Positions 62,938 to 64,000 of a stretch of DNA of 64,000 nt are shown here, one piece after another. Origin of the DNA: Lentzea albidocapillata subsp. violacea. Lineage in GTDB: Bacteria; Actinomycetota; Actinomycetes; Mycobacteriales; Pseudonocardiaceae. The translations under genes were made by a program, and so were the position numbers. Position 1 is the first letter of the stretch, and every line of letters starts with the position of its first letter. The notes beneath the pieces are model-generated. The model worked only from the letters and a program-made list of their open reading frames with translations. It was not told the origin of the DNA and made no database searches. The stretch spans positions 1-64,000 of the forward strand of contig NZ_FNET01000017.1 of NCBI RefSeq assembly GCF_900100275.1, given 5' to 3'.

Positions 62938-64000
62938 TGCCCCAGCGCGTCGTCGTGATCGGCGGGGGCATCTGCGGCCTCGCCACCGCGCACCGCCTCG
63001 CCCGCGAGGGCATGGCCGTGACGCTGCTGGAGGCGAGCGACCAGCTCGGCGGCCTCGGCACGTTCTTCACCTCGCGGGGCCGGTCGGTGGAACGCTTCTA
63101 CCACTGCGTGATGCCGACCGACACGGCGTTGCTGGCGTTGCTGGACGAGGTCGGCCTGCGCGAGAGCGTCGGCTGGAACCCCACCTCGATGGGCATGATC
63201 GTCGAGGGCGAGCACCGCTCGTTCAACTCCGCGCTGGACCTGCTGCGGTTCCGGCCGCTGAGCCTCGTGAACCGGATCCGCTTCGGCGTGGTCTCGTTGC
63301 TGCTGCGCAGGCTGGGCAAGGGCAAGGACCTCGACGGGATGCGCACCGAGGACTGGCTGCGCGGCCTGTACGGCGACAGGATCTGGGAGCTGCTGCTCGC
63401 GCCGCTGTTCGGCGCGAAGTTCGGCGCCGCGTTCGGTGACGTGCCCGCGCTGTACGTGTGGCAGCGCCTGGGCCGCGAGAGCAACGAGTCGGTGCGCGGC
63501 TATCCGGCCGGTGGCTACGAGAGCGTGATCGACGCGCTGAGGGCGTCCATCGAGGCGCACGGCGGCGAGGTCCGTACCTCGGCCCCGGTCGGGCGGCTCG
63601 AAGCCGGCGAGGACCGGGTGCTCGTCACGCTGTCCGGCGGCGAGACGATCGAGGCGGATCACGCGGTCTCCACGGTCCCGCTGCCGGCGTTGCGGGCCAT
63701 CGCGGACCCCGATCTCGTACCGCTGCTGCCCGACGTCCAGCTGCCGTACCAGGGCGTCGTCAACACGTTGTTCTTCCTGCGCAAGCCGTTGTCCGGGCAC
63801 TACTGGGCACCGGTGATCCGCTCGGGCACGGACTTCGACGGCGTGATCGAGATGACCCCGCTGACGGGTTCCGAGCGGTACGGCGACCGGCACCTCGTGT
63901 ACGTCATGCACTACACCGATCGCGAGTCCGCGCTGTACCGCGAGGACTCCGAGAGCATCGCCCAACGGTGGACCGAGCAGCTGCTGAGCCTCCACAAAGG
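62937..64000 (+). CDS. FAD-dependent amine oxidase-like oxidoreductase (cut by window end)
   Basis: The visible 354 residues start 'MPQRVVVIGGGICGLATAHR' (FAD dinucleotide motif GxGxxG) followed by 'VTLLEASDQLGGLGTFF', 'RFYHCVMPTDTALLALLDEV', 'PAGGYESVIDALRASIEAHG' and 'ADHAVSTVPLPALRAIADP'. It belongs to the NAD(P)-binding Rossmann/protoporphyrinogen-oxidase-like group often found in polysaccharide clusters next to GT2 enzymes, where the role is not settled (UDP-galactopyranose mutase relatives are more distant). The C-terminus lies beyond the window. The ATG shares one base with the GT2 stop (TGATG). Confidence 0.82.
   Translation, partial: MPQRVVVIGGGICGLATAHRLAREGMAVTLLEASDQLGGLGTFFTSRGRSVERFYHCVMPTDTALLALLDEVGLRESVGWNPTSMGMIVEGEHRSFNSALDLLRFRPLSLVNRIRFGVVSLLLRRLGKGKDLDGMRTEDWLRGLYGDRIWELLLAPLFGAKFGAAFGDVPALYVWQRLGRESNESVRGYPAGGYESVIDALRASIEAHGGEVRTSAPVGRLEAGEDRVLVTLSGGETIEADHAVSTVPLPALRAIADPDLVPLLPDVQLPYQGVVNTLFFLRKPLSGHYWAPVIRSGTDFDGVIEMTPLTGSERYGDRHLVYVMHYTDRESALYREDSESIAQRWTEQLLSLHK

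Noticed and set aside
1-64000. CRISPR arrays, tRNA, rRNA or prophage genes
   Set aside because: I saw no regularly spaced repeats, no cloverleaf-like sequence and no phage structural or integrase genes.
48262-64000. The polysaccharide cluster as a mycobacterial arabinogalactan or LPS locus
   Set aside because: No arabinosyl- or galactofuranosyltransferases are seen and the organism is Gram-positive, so O-antigen-ligase similarity is read as polymerase function.

Overview
The window is a 64 kb chromosomal piece of a very GC-rich actinomycete. Codon use (third positions almost all G or C), abundant GTG/TTG starts, a calerythrin-like calcium protein, an HbpS/SenS/SenR-like sensor system and the general gene content fit the order Pseudonocardiales (a Lentzea-, Saccharothrix- or Saccharopolyspora-like organism). 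The genus is an inference, not something the sequence proves. There are no rRNA or tRNA genes and no CRISPR array, prophage or large biosynthetic gene cluster. Mobile DNA is limited to the edge of an IS630-type element at the left end, a 108 bp MITE-like inverted-repeat element at 34545-34652 and a decayed glycosyltransferase gene near 25 kb.

Layout. 0-0.85 kb: the IS630 transposase edge, abutting the last codon of a DUF3558-type lipoprotein gene. 0.86-7.6 kb: a carbohydrate uptake operon on the minus strand (DeoR/LacI hybrid regulator, binding lipoprotein, two permeases, 2-hydroxyacid dehydrogenase, DUF2264 protein) with a matched pair of candidate operators. 7.7-9.7 kb: an epimerase followed by a three-gene cobalt-type nitrile hydratase whose beta subunit is split in two. 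9.8-19.1 kb: single genes (DoxX-like protein, haem peroxidase, macrolide-type glycosyltransferase, STAS protein, S4 protein, sirtuin, GH5 hydrolase, class A beta-lactamase, PAP2 phosphatase, TetR). 19.2-23 kb: a metallo-hydrolase/SnoaL pair under a double TetR operator, then a divergent HbpS-like protein and two-component system. 23-34.5 kb: mixed housekeeping and secreted proteins (glutamine amidotransferase, DUF4360, cupin, FrdA/SdhA-type flavoprotein, TrpF, DeoR regulator, P450, esterase, subtilase).

34.6-44.1 kb is a sulfur-centred island: LysR, YeiH-type exporter, cysteine dioxygenase, TetR, CysD, a CysN-CysC fusion, and then a tightly coupled DUF1214-sulfotransferase-SDR-SRPBCC operon. 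CysD plus CysNC make PAPS, the donor used by the sulfotransferase. Operator-like repeats connect the parts, and the sulfotransferase operon carries a perfect palindrome resembling a KstR (steroid regulon) box. This is the best candidate in the window for an uncharacterised pathway. 44.1-48.3 kb: TetR, P450 plus 3Fe-4S ferredoxin, EF-hand protein and a methionine aminopeptidase with a perfect 20 bp palindrome in its promoter region.

48.3-64 kb is an exopolysaccharide cluster of the Wzx/Wzy type: UDP-GlcNAc 2-epimerase, a multi-pass membrane protein, polysaccharide deacetylase, O-antigen ligase/polymerase, three GT4 glycosyltransferases, a Wzz-like protein with a degenerate kinase domain, a 49-residue membrane protein, a GT87 enzyme, a flippase, a GHL15 hydrolase, the initiating sugar-phosphate transferase, a GT2 enzyme and an FAD oxidoreductase cut by the window end. 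Most plus-strand genes overlap by 4 to 20 bases and should be translationally coupled.

Across the whole window a 13-base near-palindrome of the form GTCCACTKYGGAC (K=G/T, Y=C/T) recurs far more often than base composition predicts, suggesting a highly iterated genomic motif.
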